Assembly (NCBI GenBank): GCA_002359185.1
Contig: DEML01000022.1
Coordinates: 14,635 to 46,366 of the forward strand
Length of the DNA stretch: 31,732 nucleotides
Origin: Planctomycetaceae bacterium UBA2671
GTDB lineage: Bacteria > Planctomycetota > Planctomycetia > Planctomycetales > Planctomycetaceae
Direction: 5' to 3'
Each line of letters starts with the position of its first letter. The stretch's first letter is position 1. The notes below the pieces were generated by a model. It was not told the origin of the DNA and did not search any database. It worked only from the letters and a program-made list of their open reading frames with translations. Below, in pieces: positions 8,100-16,728 of the stretch. The translations under genes were made by a program, and so were the position numbers.

Positions 8100-8293
8100 G
8101 GAGTGACTCCCGCTTCGATCAGGAACCGTCGCATGGACTTGATGGCTCCCTTATCAGTTTCTTTCTGAGGATGTGGTCGATGAAAGATAGCCCGAACACC
8201 ATTCAGAGCAATCCGCACTCTCGATCCAGCCCCTTCAGTAATTTCTGCACCGGTTGAATTAAGCATCCGCCCAGAATTTTTACCACATTTCAT
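8096..8293 (-). CDS. hicA: HicA-like toxin, probably shortened at the N-terminus
   Basis: 65 residues. The core GAEITEGAGSRVRIALNG, then FHRPHPQKETDKGAIKSMRRFLIEAGV, is a clear HicA (YcfA-like dsRBD) fold of the FHRPHP subtype. HicA cleaves mRNA until bound by HicB. Relatives of this subtype, as I recall them, carry about 20 extra N-terminal residues before the GAEI strand. Here the first eight residues (MKCGKNSG) do not resemble that region, and no ribosome site is clear upstream. The reading frame begins close to a repeat D copy (8337-8372), so a 5' truncation or rearranged start is plausible. Short HicA proteins of about 60 residues do exist, so activity is not excluded. Confidence 0.75.
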   Translation of the reverse strand: MKCGKNSGRMLNSTGAEITEGAGSRVRIALNGVRAIFHRPHPQKETDKGAIKSMRRFLIEAGVTP

Positions 8294-8336
8294 TTGAACA
8301 TCACAACTTTACCAATTCCATTCCATTATTCCAAAA

Positions 8337-8372
8337 CATCTGTGCTTATCCGTGTCCATCCGTGGTTCAAAA
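8337..8372 (+). repeat. Repeat D copy 2
   Basis: Matches 7575-7610 at 30 of 36 positions in the same orientation, ending CATCCGTGGTTCAAAA. It lies in the gap between hicA and uvrA, just upstream of the hicA start. Confidence 0.7.
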
Positions 8373-8448
8373 AATAACAACCACACCAATATTCACATCC
8401 ACCCCCACTGATATATCCCCCGCTCCCCGCGAAATCTCCCTGTCCAGA

Positions 8449-8476
8449 TTGTCTGACACTCGCGATCACCTATAAT
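8449..8476 (+). promoter_or_regulatory. Probable sigma70-type promoter of uvrA
   Basis: TTGTCT (8449-8454) and a consensus TATAAT (8471-8476) are separated by 16 bases, 58 bases before the uvrA start codon. The -10 box is perfect; the -35 box matches four of six consensus positions. No LexA-type box was recognised. Confidence 0.6.
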
Positions 8477-8533
8477 CCCTCTTGAACCTAAAGTTTCAGT
8501 TTTAACTCACAGGATGAGGGTACGGCAGTTTCG

Positions 8534-11500
8534 ATGGCGAAAAATGAAATTGTGATTCGTGGAGCGCGAGAACATAACCTGCAGGATGTCTCCGTCACAC
8601 TGCCGAAAAATAAACTGATTGTCATGACCGGCGTGAGCGGCTCCGGCAAAAGTTCACTCGCCTTCGATACCCTGTATGCCGAGGGACAGCGGCGGTATAT
8701 CGAGTCGCTTTCAACCTACGCCCGGCAATTCATGGGACAGCTGCCCAAACCAAATGTCGACATGGTCAGTGGGCTCGCTCCCTGCATTGCGATTCAACAG
8801 AAGGTGACTGGCCGCAATCCGCGAAGTACCGTCGGCACCATCACCGAGATTTACGATTATCTCCGCATCCTCTATGCCCGCGTCGGTCAAGGCTACTGCT
8901 ACGTGTCCGGCTTGCCGATCCGGGCTCAAACGAGTGATCAGATTATTGATACGCTGCTCACCTATCCGCCCAAAACGGAGCTCCAGATTCTTGCTCCTCT
9001 CGTGCAACAGCAGAAAGGAGAGTTTCGCGATCTGTTCGAAGATTTGCGAAAACGGGGTTATCTGCAGGCACGCACGGATGGCGAATTTCACTCGCTGAAT
9101 GAACCGCCAACACTACGAAAAAACTTCAAACACACGGTTGATCTCGTCATCGGTCAGGTGACGGTCGGCCAGGATGGTCGGACCCAATTTGCAGAAGCAG
9201 TCGAAGCCGCTCTCAAACTCGGCAACGGCCGGCTCATCGGCATTGTCACCGAACCGAAATCCGCCTCAGTCGAACGCCTCTTCAGTGCCCAATACTCCTG
9301 CCCGGAAAGTGGCATGAGTTACGAGCCTCCCTCGCCGCAGTTATTCAGTTTCAACAGTCCAATCGGCATGTGTCCCGATTGCAATGGCCTCGGTGAACGG
9401 TTCGACTTCGAAGTCGATAAAATTGTGACCGAGCCGGGGAAGTCGATCAGTCGAGGGGCGATTCCTCTGATTGGTTCGTTCGGGAAAATCGGGAAGTCAA
9501 AGAAGAATCGCTATCGAGGAGCGGCTCGCCTTGTTGAGGTTCAACTCGGGTTGACTGATGGCTCGATTCTCAAAACCGCCTGGAAGAAGCTTCCCGAAGA
9601 AGCACAGAAGTTGATGCTTTACGGCTTGGGGGAGCGCGAATTCTATTCCGGCTCCACATACGGAAGACGCTATATCGGCCATTATGGAAAATTTTCGGGC
9701 TTCATCGGTGAACTGCTCGATAGTTATCGCACCGCTAAAAATCCGATGCGGAAACGTCAACTCGAAAAATACATGGAAACCACACCCTGTTCCAGTTGCG
9801 AAGGAACCCGTCTGAACAAGCAGGCTCGCAATGTCCGGCTAACTTCAACCGATAAAACTTTCAAGAAGACACACGAAAATTCCGAGCTGAGCATTACCGA
9901 TGTTTGCGAATTGACAATTGCCGATGCCCATCAGTTTTTCAATGAAATCAAGCTCGATGAAACCCAGCAGATCATAGCCGAGGATGCCCTCAAGGAAATT
10001 CGCGGCCGCCTCAGTTTCCTGCTGCAGTGCGGACTCGAATATCTTTCGCTGGCACGAACCGCTCCCACTCTCTCCGGTGGAGAAAGTCAGCGAATTCGCC
10101 TTGCCGGACAAATCGGCAGCGGACTCTCGGGCATCGTTTACATTCTCGATGAACCCTCCATCGGACTCCACCCCCGCGACAACGACCTGCTGCTCGGCAG
10201 TCTGCTCAACCTGAAAAACATGGGCAACACTGTTGTCGTCGTCGAGCACGACGAAGAGACAATGCGAGCCGCCGACTATGTTGTCGACTTCGGCCCCGGG
10301 CCGGGGCATCGCGGCGGGGAAGTCGTCGTCGCGGGTACCTTTGATGATATTTTGAAATGCGAACGCAGCATCACAGGGCAGTATCTGGCTGGGACTCAGG
10401 CGATAGAAATCCCCAAAGAACGACGCAGTCCCAAAGAGAAATCACTGAAGATCATCGGTGCCCGGCACAACAACCTGAAAAATGTCGATGTCGAAATTCC
10501 ACTCGGCTGCTTTGTCTGCGTGACCGGAGTCAGCGGTTCCGGGAAAAGTTCTCTCACGAATGATGTCCTCTGGCAGATCCTCAATCGTGATGTCAATCGC
10601 GGCAATGGCAACCCCGGCGAATTCGAACGGGTCGAAGGCCTCGAAGAAATCGATAAAGCGATCGATATCGATCAAAGCCCGATCGGACGCACACCCCGTT
10701 CAAACCCGGCTACTTATGTCAAAGTCTTTGATCTGATTCGCGACCTCTACACAAAACTCCCCGCATCCAAACTGCGGGGCTACAAACCTGGGCGATTCAG
10801 TTTCAATGTGGCTGATGGTCGCTGCGAAGCTTGTGAAGGTCACGGAGCCAATAAACTCGACATGGATTTCCTGGCCGATATGTGGGTCACCTGTCCGGTT
10901 TGTGAAGGCAAACGATTTCGACAGGAGACGCTCGAAATCGAATACAAAGGTCACAATATCGCCGATGTTCTCGATCTGGAAATCGGCGATGCGATGCCGT
11001 TGTTCGAGAACCATCCGAAAATCTATCGGCACCTCAAAGCACTGCACGATGTTGGACTCGATTATCTGAAACTCGGTCAACCGTCGCCGACTCTTTCCGG
11101 TGGCGAAGCTCAACGAATTAAACTCGCGCGGGAACTCGGCAAACGTTCGACCGGAAAAACGCTCTATCTCCTTGATGAACCAACAACCGGTCTGCATTTC
11201 CACGATGTTAAAAAACTGCTCGAAGTGCTGCACCAGTTCTGCGAACAGGGAAACACGGTTGTCGTCATCGAACATCATCTCGATGTGATTAAAACCGCAG
11301 ACTGGGTGATCGACCTCGGACCCGAAGGAGGAGCAGGGGGCGGAGAGATAGTCGTCGCCGGGACACCGGAATCGGTCGCGAAAAATGCGAAGTCCTACAC
11401 AGGCCGCTCGCTACTCGCCTCGCTGCCGGATGTGAAAACGAAGGCTCGCAAGAAGAAAGTTGATGGACGCAGCAACGGCCACAAACTGACGGCAGCCGAG

Positions 11501-14500
11501 TTGCGGCAGATCTCAAAACAGATCACCATCCGCGGAGCCCGACAGCACAACCTGCAGGATATCGATGTCGCGATCCCTCGTAATCGCATCAGCGTCTTCT
11601 CCGGGCCGAGTGGTTCCGGCAAAACTTCCTTGGCGATGGACACCCTGTATGCGGAAGGGCAACGTCGCTATGTGGAATCGCTCTCGGCTTACGCTCGACA
11701 GTTTCTGGGACAGATGCCCAAACCGAAAGTGAGTCAAATTCAGGGACTCTCGCCATCGATTGCCATTGAGCAGAAAACCGTCGGCGCAACTCCCCGTTCG
11801 ACCGTCGGTACCGTCACGGAAATCTACGATTATCTCCGCGTGCTCTATACACGGCTCGGAACCCTCTACTGTCCTGATTGTGAAATTCCGGTCACGCAGC
11901 AAACGGTTGATGATATCGTCAATCAGATTCTGGAGTCCCCCGACAACAGCAAAGCTCTGATCACCTCAGCGGTCGAGTTGCCAAAAGGTCAGACATTCGA
12001 TCAACTCTGGACATCGTTGAATAATCAGGGCTATTCCCGCGTCCGTATCGATGGCGAAACGCATTCCCTCGATGCCATGCCAAAACTCGACCACAAATCC
12101 CAGCATCATCTGGATGTCGTGATCGACCGCATTGCCATCAAATCCTCAAAAGCGGGCCGCAGTCGCATTGCCGAATCGGTTGAAGTCGGACTCGGCTTCA
12201 GCAACGGTCATATCAAACTCGTGCTCGTCGATGAGGACCAGCCCGAAGCGAAATGGCTGACTCGCGAGTTCAGTGTCCACTACAGTTGTTCGTCTTGCGG
12301 TCGCTCGTTCGACCAGCTCGTGCCTCAGAACTTCTCGTTCAACAGCAGTCTCGGCTGGTGCGATTATTGTGAAGGATTGGGCATCGAAGAAGGAGTCAGT
12401 CAGTCGGCCATCATTGCCGATTCCTCCCGCTCGTTACTAGACGGAGCGGTCTCGGCATGGCCGGATCCGCAGACGCATCCGCAATTCAAGAACTTTCTGG
12501 AAGGGATGTCGCAGGCTTACGGGATTCCGATCGATGTCCCGTTTGTCGAACTGACACCCAAACAGCAACGCATTCTGTACTATGGTTCCGATCAGGAAAT
12601 TACAATCCCGAATCAACCAGGGTTGACCGTGAAATACAAGGGTCTTTTCCCCGGTCTGCACGAAGCCTCGCGAATGTCGTACGATTATCGTCGAGCGCTG
12701 TACGATCAGCTCGGTGAGCAGGATTGTTCGCAGTGTCAGGGCAGTCGATTGCGGGAAGATGCCGCGAATGTGCGACTCGAACGACTCACCCTGCCGCAGT
12801 TATGCCGACTGCCTTTAAACAGTGCCTATGAGTTTGTCAAAAGCCTCAAACTGAACAGAGAAGAAAAGAAGATCGCCGGCGATCTGGTGGAAGAAGCCGA
12901 GCATCGACTGAAGTTTCTGATCGATGTCGGTCTCGATTATCTCAATCTCGATCGCGGTATGCCCACGCTCTCTGGAGGAGAGAGCCAGCGAATCCGACTG
13001 GCGGGTCAACTGGGACGCTCGTTGACGGGCGTGCTGTATGTCTTGGATGAACCGACAATCGGCCTGCATCCGCGCGACAATCATCGCCTCAACAGTGCCC
13101 TCAAACAATTACGCGATCTGGGGAATACAATTATTCTCGTCGAACATGATCGAGACATCATTGCCGAAGCCGATCAGATTTTCGACTTCGGCCCAGCCGC
13201 AGGTCGACTCGGCGGAAAGATCGTCGCTCAGGGAACTCCAAAGAAAATCACCTCGGATTTGAATTCCTTAACGGGAGGTTATCTGGCAAACCGACTGGAA
13301 ATTCCCATCCCGGCTGAACGCAGAGCGGTCCATGAAACGAATGGTCATTCCCGCAAGAAAGTTGGTGGAGAGTGGATCGAAGTTCTGGGAGCCAAGCATC
13401 ACAACTTGCGAAATGTTGATGTACGAATTCCGATTGGTGCTCTCACCTGCGTGACAGGGGTATCCGGGTCCGGCAAGAGTTCGCTGATTATGGATACGCT
13501 CGCGAGAGCCGCTCGTAGAACGATTCATTACAGCGGCGAAACCCCCGGCGTGCATCAGCAGATTCGTGGGCTCAATCACTTCCGCAAAGTGATTCTTGTC
13601 GATCAGCAACCGATCGGGAATACTCCTGCATCCTGCCCGGCTACTTATGTCGGCGTGTTCGATCACATTCGCGATCTTTTCAGCAAGCTGCCGGAAGCAA
13701 AAAAGAAACGCTACGCGCAGGGGCGTTTCAGTTTCAATGTTCCTGGGGGACGCTGCGAAGAATGTGCAGGCTTAGGGCAGCAGTGCATCGAAATGCACTT
13801 CCTGCCGGATGTCTGGGTCGAATGCCCGGCTTGCCGTGGCAAACGCTTCAACGAAGAAACATTGACGATCGAATTCAACGGCCACACCATTTCCGATGTC
13901 CTCGAACTTTCGATTGCTCAGGCAGCCGAGTTGTTTGTGCAAGTGCCCAAGATTTATGCGCCTTTGAAAGTCCTTTGTGAGATTGGTCTCGATTATCTCA
14001 CCCTGGGACAATCTGCTCCTACACTTTCGGGGGGAGAGTCGCAGCGAATCAAACTGGCAGCCGAACTATCCCGACCGAATCACGGCGAGACACTTTACAT
14101 TCTCGATGAACCGACGACAGGCCTGCATATCGATGACATCGCCAAACTTCTTAAGGTCATCAATGGGCTGGTCGATTGCGGGAATACGGTCATCATCGTT
14201 GAACATAATCTGGATGTGATTAAAACGGCTGACTGGCTGATTGATGTTGGTCCGGAAGCAGGCACTGGCGGCGGCTGGATTGTCGCTGAAGGGACTCCGG
14301 AGGATGTTGTCACCACCGCGAAACGCCTGCAGAAGAAAGCCGAATATCTGGATGTCGCGAAGACGATTCGTAATCGATCGTGGACGGGCGAATTGCTCGA
14401 ACCAATTCTGAAATCCAACTCCCGTGAATCTCGGGAAACGGTCAATGTGAATCGACTGAAGACGATTTCAAAAAGCATCGCCCAGCCCCGCATCGGCAAG

Positions 14501-14917
14501 CAGATGCCATGGGAAGAAGATGGCCGGGAGTGGCATTTGAGTCAGAAATCGATGACAAATCCAAAATGGGACGCTGAGATCCTCGAAATGCTGATGGAAA
14601 TTCTGGAGGAAGATTTCGAGCTGGATTTCCATTGGGACCATCCTCATGAAGTGCAGTCCATCAATAATGGGTATGGACTTGTTGATGACGATCCTCCGCT
14701 ATTGCGAATCAAAACGAATCATCCTGAACACCTTATCCTGGAAATTTTATGGACAGCAGTTGTCGACGAAGAATTCCTGGAATTCTTTTCGCAAATACCC
14801 GGGGCTTATAAATCTCAGGTCTCAGAAGTCGATGCCCTGCTGATTTTCCACTTCCAACAGATTGAGCAGATCGAAACCCGTCATTTGATGGATTTATTAG
14901 ATGCCATGGTGGAATAA
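8534..14917 (+). CDS. uvrA: Tandem-fused excinuclease ABC subunit A (two UvrA modules plus C-terminal extension)
   Basis: 2127 residues: module 1 (about 1-985), module 2 (about 995-1935) and an extension (about 1936-2127). UvrA is the damage-sensing ATPase of nucleotide excision repair and normally works as a dimer of about 950-residue chains. All four ATPase sites look intact: Walker A lysines at about K39, K671, K1030 and K1648; LSGGE signatures starting at L513, L854, L1479 and L1831; LDEP Walker B motifs after each. The insertion-domain zinc site is complete in module 2 but altered in module 1 (C256-x2-S259 with C280-x2-C283). The second zinc module (CEAC...CPVC and CEEC...CPAC) is kept in both. 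The extension has an acidic, helical look (EILEMLMEILEEDFELDFHW) and no family I recognise. Single-chain double UvrA is known from Chlamydiae, fitting a PVC origin. Start ATG 8534; a GAGGG at 8516-8520 is rather distant. Confidence 0.96.
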   Translation: MAKNEIVIRGAREHNLQDVSVTLPKNKLIVMTGVSGSGKSSLAFDTLYAEGQRRYIESLSTYARQFMGQLPKPNVDMVSGLAPCIAIQQKVTGRNPRSTVGTITEIYDYLRILYARVGQGYCYVSGLPIRAQTSDQIIDTLLTYPPKTELQILAPLVQQQKGEFRDLFEDLRKRGYLQARTDGEFHSLNEPPTLRKNFKHTVDLVIGQVTVGQDGRTQFAEAVEAALKLGNGRLIGIVTEPKSASVERLFSAQYSCPESGMSYEPPSPQLFSFNSPIGMCPDCNGLGERFDFEVDKIVTEPGKSISRGAIPLIGSFGKIGKSKKNRYRGAARLVEVQLGLTDGSILKTAWKKLPEEAQKLMLYGLGEREFYSGSTYGRRYIGHYGKFSGFIGELLDSYRTAKNPMRKRQLEKYMETTPCSSCEGTRLNKQARNVRLTSTDKTFKKTHENSELSITDVCELTIADAHQFFNEIKLDETQQIIAEDALKEIRGRLSFLLQCGLEYLSLARTAPTLSGGESQRIRLAGQIGSGLSGIVYILDEPSIGLHPRDNDLLLGSLLNLKNMGNTVVVVEHDEETMRAADYVVDFGPGPGHRGGEVVVAGTFDDILKCERSITGQYLAGTQAIEIPKERRSPKEKSLKIIGARHNNLKNVDVEIPLGCFVCVTGVSGSGKSSLTNDVLWQILNRDVNRGNGNPGEFERVEGLEEIDKAIDIDQSPIGRTPRSNPATYVKVFDLIRDLYTKLPASKLRGYKPGRFSFNVADGRCEACEGHGANKLDMDFLADMWVTCPVCEGKRFRQETLEIEYKGHNIADVLDLEIGDAMPLFENHPKIYRHLKALHDVGLDYLKLGQPSPTLSGGEAQRIKLARELGKRSTGKTLYLLDEPTTGLHFHDVKKLLEVLHQFCEQGNTVVVIEHHLDVIKTADWVIDLGPEGGAGGGEIVVAGTPESVAKNAKSYTGRSLLASLPDVKTKARKKKVDGRSNGHKLTAAELRQISKQITIRGARQHNLQDIDVAIPRNRISVFSGPSGSGKTSLAMDTLYAEGQRRYVESLSAYARQFLGQMPKPKVSQIQGLSPSIAIEQKTVGATPRSTVGTVTEIYDYLRVLYTRLGTLYCPDCEIPVTQQTVDDIVNQILESPDNSKALITSAVELPKGQTFDQLWTSLNNQGYSRVRIDGETHSLDAMPKLDHKSQHHLDVVIDRIAIKSSKAGRSRIAESVEVGLGFSNGHIKLVLVDEDQPEAKWLTREFSVHYSCSSCGRSFDQLVPQNFSFNSSLGWCDYCEGLGIEEGVSQSAIIADSSRSLLDGAVSAWPDPQTHPQFKNFLEGMSQAYGIPIDVPFVELTPKQQRILYYGSDQEITIPNQPGLTVKYKGLFPGLHEASRMSYDYRRALYDQLGEQDCSQCQGSRLREDAANVRLERLTLPQLCRLPLNSAYEFVKSLKLNREEKKIAGDLVEEAEHRLKFLIDVGLDYLNLDRGMPTLSGGESQRIRLAGQLGRSLTGVLYVLDEPTIGLHPRDNHRLNSALKQLRDLGNTIILVEHDRDIIAEADQIFDFGPAAGRLGGKIVAQGTPKKITSDLNSLTGGYLANRLEIPIPAERRAVHETNGHSRKKVGGEWIEVLGAKHHNLRNVDVRIPIGALTCVTGVSGSGKSSLIMDTLARAARRTIHYSGETPGVHQQIRGLNHFRKVILVDQQPIGNTPASCPATYVGVFDHIRDLFSKLPEAKKKRYAQGRFSFNVPGGRCEECAGLGQQCIEMHFLPDVWVECPACRGKRFNEETLTIEFNGHTISDVLELSIAQAAELFVQVPKIYAPLKVLCEIGLDYLTLGQSAPTLSGGESQRIKLAAELSRPNHGETLYILDEPTTGLHIDDIAKLLKVINGLVDCGNTVIIVEHNLDVIKTADWLIDVGPEAGTGGGWIVAEGTPEDVVTTAKRLQKKAEYLDVAKTIRNRSWTGELLEPILKSNSRESRETVNVNRLKTISKSIAQPRIGKQMPWEEDGREWHLSQKSMTNPKWDAEILEMLMEILEEDFELDFHWDHPHEVQSINNGYGLVDDDPPLLRIKTNHPEHLILEILWTAVVDEEFLEFFSQIPGAYKSQVSEVDALLIFHFQQIEQIETRHLMDLLDAMVE

Positions 14918-14978
14918 CTACCAGTGCTCTTTGTTCAAATCTGACAATACAGGCACGAATCGCAAGCGAACAAACGAC

Positions 14979-15013
14979 GGGTGGCTGGGGTCGTAGCGCA
15001 GCGAAGCCCCCAG
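14979..15013 (+). repeat. Repeat E half-copy (GGGTGGCTGGGGTC...)
   Basis: Begins GGGTGGCTGGGGTCGTAGC and ends GAAGCCCCCAG. It is identical across this core to 31612-31646, and the related full hairpin form is at 29621-29703. CTGGGG and CCCCAG within it can pair. Confidence 0.75.
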
Positions 15014-15160
15014 AATTCTCGACAATTCAAACTTCTCATCAGTGATGTCGCAGTAGAGTCCGTCCCGATTGATACTTGGGGATCAGTGGTAAAAATGAAA
15101 ACCGCCAGGACGCCAAGTTCTGCAAGGAACAATTTGATAATAAAACGTATTGAATATCAC

Positions 15161-15266
15161 CACAAAGGCACGAAGACACAAAGAGATTTCAGTTACACAA
15201 CATCTTCAAATTATCAACCATTTGCATTTGATATGATTTTGTTACAGAGCACTTCGTGCCTTTGTG
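15161..15266. repeat. Inverted repeat with 15-base perfect arms (CACAAAGGCACGAAG)
   Basis: CACAAAGGCACGAAG at 15161-15175 is the exact reverse complement of 15252-15266. The right arm continues as CCTTCGTGGT, a second partial copy of the same motif. The 76-base interior is AT-rich. This motif (accacaaaggcacgaag and its variants) recurs, from memory, in intergenic DNA of several unrelated phyla. Confidence 0.7.
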
Positions 15267-15663
15267 CCTTCGTGGTTAATAAATATTATTACAACTTGTT
15301 CACAAGGTCCCCCTTGGGAACGAGCATAATTGATAACCAACTCCCCGGGTGGCACGACCCAGAACAAAGTGATGGGCGTGGGAATTACCACAACCACGCC
15401 CTTCTGATGATTCAGAAGTCATGCCTCGCTTTGCTACGCATGAACAATTCTACCGAAGTTTCCACTCAATCCGATTACTCGGATATTTCCGCGCCGTGAA
15501 TACAAATCCGTTTCAAAAATTCACCACGCGTCTCTCATTTCAAAGCTAGTGTTCAGCATTAACCATTGTGTCATTGTACGCACATCGAGACCGAATCAGG
15601 GAACGAGAGTGTCTTGTACACAAGGTTCACGATTCACATACGCTGATTAAGGAAGCGGAATTC

Positions 15664-16623
15664 ATGTCGAAATATCTTGTGACGGGGGCAGCCGGGTTTA
15701 TTGGATCGCACATTGCCAGCCGGCTGGTTCTGGAGGGTCATGATGTGCGCGTCTTCGATAATCTGAGCACCGGGCATCAGCGAAATCTGGATGCGATCCC
15801 TGGTGAGTTTGAGTTCATCGAAGGGGATATCCGGGATCGCGAAGCGATTCTGAAAGCAGCGACTGGTTGTGAAGTGATTATTCATCAGGCTGCCTTGGCA
15901 TCCGTTCCACTCAGTATTGAAAAGCCAGTTGAAGTGCATGATGTTTGTGCGACGGGAACCTTGAATGTGCTTGATGCCGCTCGCCGTGCAGGTGTGAGAC
16001 GCGTCGTGTATGCGGGATCCAGCAGTGCCTACGGCGATCGTCCACAAATGCCCAAAGCGGAAGATCATGTTCCGCAAACAATGTCTCCCTATGCCGCGGC
16101 TAAGCTGGCGGGTGAATTGTACTGTGAATCATTTGCTCATTGTTACGATCTCGAAACGGTTCGCCTGAGATACTTCAACGTGTTTGGTCCGCGACAGGAT
16201 CCGAACAGTCCGTACTCGGCTGTCATTCCACTATTTGTCACGGCTCTGCTGGAGGGACGAACTCCGAAAATCTATGGTGATGGCAGTCAGTCCCGGGACT
16301 TCGTGTACGTCGGAAATGTTGTGCAGGCGAATCTGCTGGCTGCGACTGTGCCGGGAGTTTCGGGGAATGTTTATAACGTCGCTTCGGGCGAACGGGTTGG
16401 TGTCGGCGAAATGCTCAAGCAGATTTGTGATTTGCTCGATGTCCGTTTTGCACCGGATTTCGTTGAGCCACGAATCGGCGATATTCTGCACTCCTGGGCA
16501 GACATTTCTGCTACCACTCGAGACCTCGGCTATCACCCGGAAGTCTCCTTTAAAGATGGCCTGCGTGAGACCGTTTATGCATATCGGGATGTTCTGGAAG
16601 AACAAAAGGTCTCCTGCAGATAA
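15664..16623 (+). CDS. UDP-sugar 4-epimerase (SDR; WbpP/Gne-like)
   Basis: 319 residues from ATG 15664, preceded by AAGGAAG; the open frame extends 32 codons upstream without family features. The extended SDR fold shows G8-x2-G11-x2-G14 for NAD binding, S119-S121 and the catalytic Y143-x3-K147 (SPYAAAK). FDNLSTGHQRNLD, HQAALASVPLSI, LRYFNVFGPRQDPNSPYSAVIP and DGSQSRDFVYV closely resemble what I recall of the WbpP-type UDP-N-acetylglucosamine 4-epimerase, more than classic GalE. It would interconvert UDP-GlcNAc/UDP-GalNAc or UDP-Glc/UDP-Gal for surface polysaccharide. The next gene, 105 bp on, is a Wzz/BY-kinase, which supports that role, although a hairpin separates them. Sugar specificity is inferred. 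Confidence 0.88.
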   Translation: MSKYLVTGAAGFIGSHIASRLVLEGHDVRVFDNLSTGHQRNLDAIPGEFEFIEGDIRDREAILKAATGCEVIIHQAALASVPLSIEKPVEVHDVCATGTLNVLDAARRAGVRRVVYAGSSSAYGDRPQMPKAEDHVPQTMSPYAAAKLAGELYCESFAHCYDLETVRLRYFNVFGPRQDPNSPYSAVIPLFVTALLEGRTPKIYGDGSQSRDFVYVGNVVQANLLAATVPGVSGNVYNVASGERVGVGEMLKQICDLLDVRFAPDFVEPRIGDILHSWADISATTRDLGYHPEVSFKDGLRETVYAYRDVLEEQKVSCR

Positions 16624-16642
16624 ACATTAATTGGAAATACTC

Positions 16643-16670
16643 GGGGGCTTCCACTTTGTGGAACGCCCCC
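16643..16670 (+). terminator. GC-rich hairpin after the epimerase gene
   Basis: GGGGGC-TTCCAC pairs with GTGGAA-C-GCCCCC around a TTT loop with a single bulged C. No T-run follows. It belongs to the same repeat family as 6-34, so it is either a dispersed repeat or a repeat used as terminator or mRNA-end stabiliser. Confidence 0.55.
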
Positions 16671-16728
16671 AACACCCTGCGAACACAACAAAACGTCAGC
16701 ACAATAAATTCACTCGAAAGCGAATCAC

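Larger units (their letters stand above)
14918..15663. other. 746-bp repeat-rich gap without a gene
   Basis: No supported protein gene. From left to right: a half-copy of repeat E (14979-15013), a stretch with GCCAGGACGCCAAG, a large inverted repeat (15161-15266), a CCCCCTTGGGAACGAG segment (about 15310-15326), a GGGTGGCACGACCCAG segment (about 15349) and a CATGCCTCGCTTTGCTACGC segment (about 15420). Each resembles short dispersed repeats I recall from planctomycete intergenic DNA. A frame open across 14981-15499 merely reads through these repeats. The last 100 bases should hold the epimerase promoter. Confidence 0.6.

Noticed and set aside
10700..11278. 192-codon minus-strand frame within uvrA
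   Set aside because: Antisense to conserved UvrA motifs; no ribosome site or family match.
14981..15499. Open frame of 172 codons on the plus strand after uvrA
   Set aside because: It reads straight through several intergenic repeats (repeat E, the CACAAAGGCACGAAG inverted repeat), has no ribosome site and no protein-family character.
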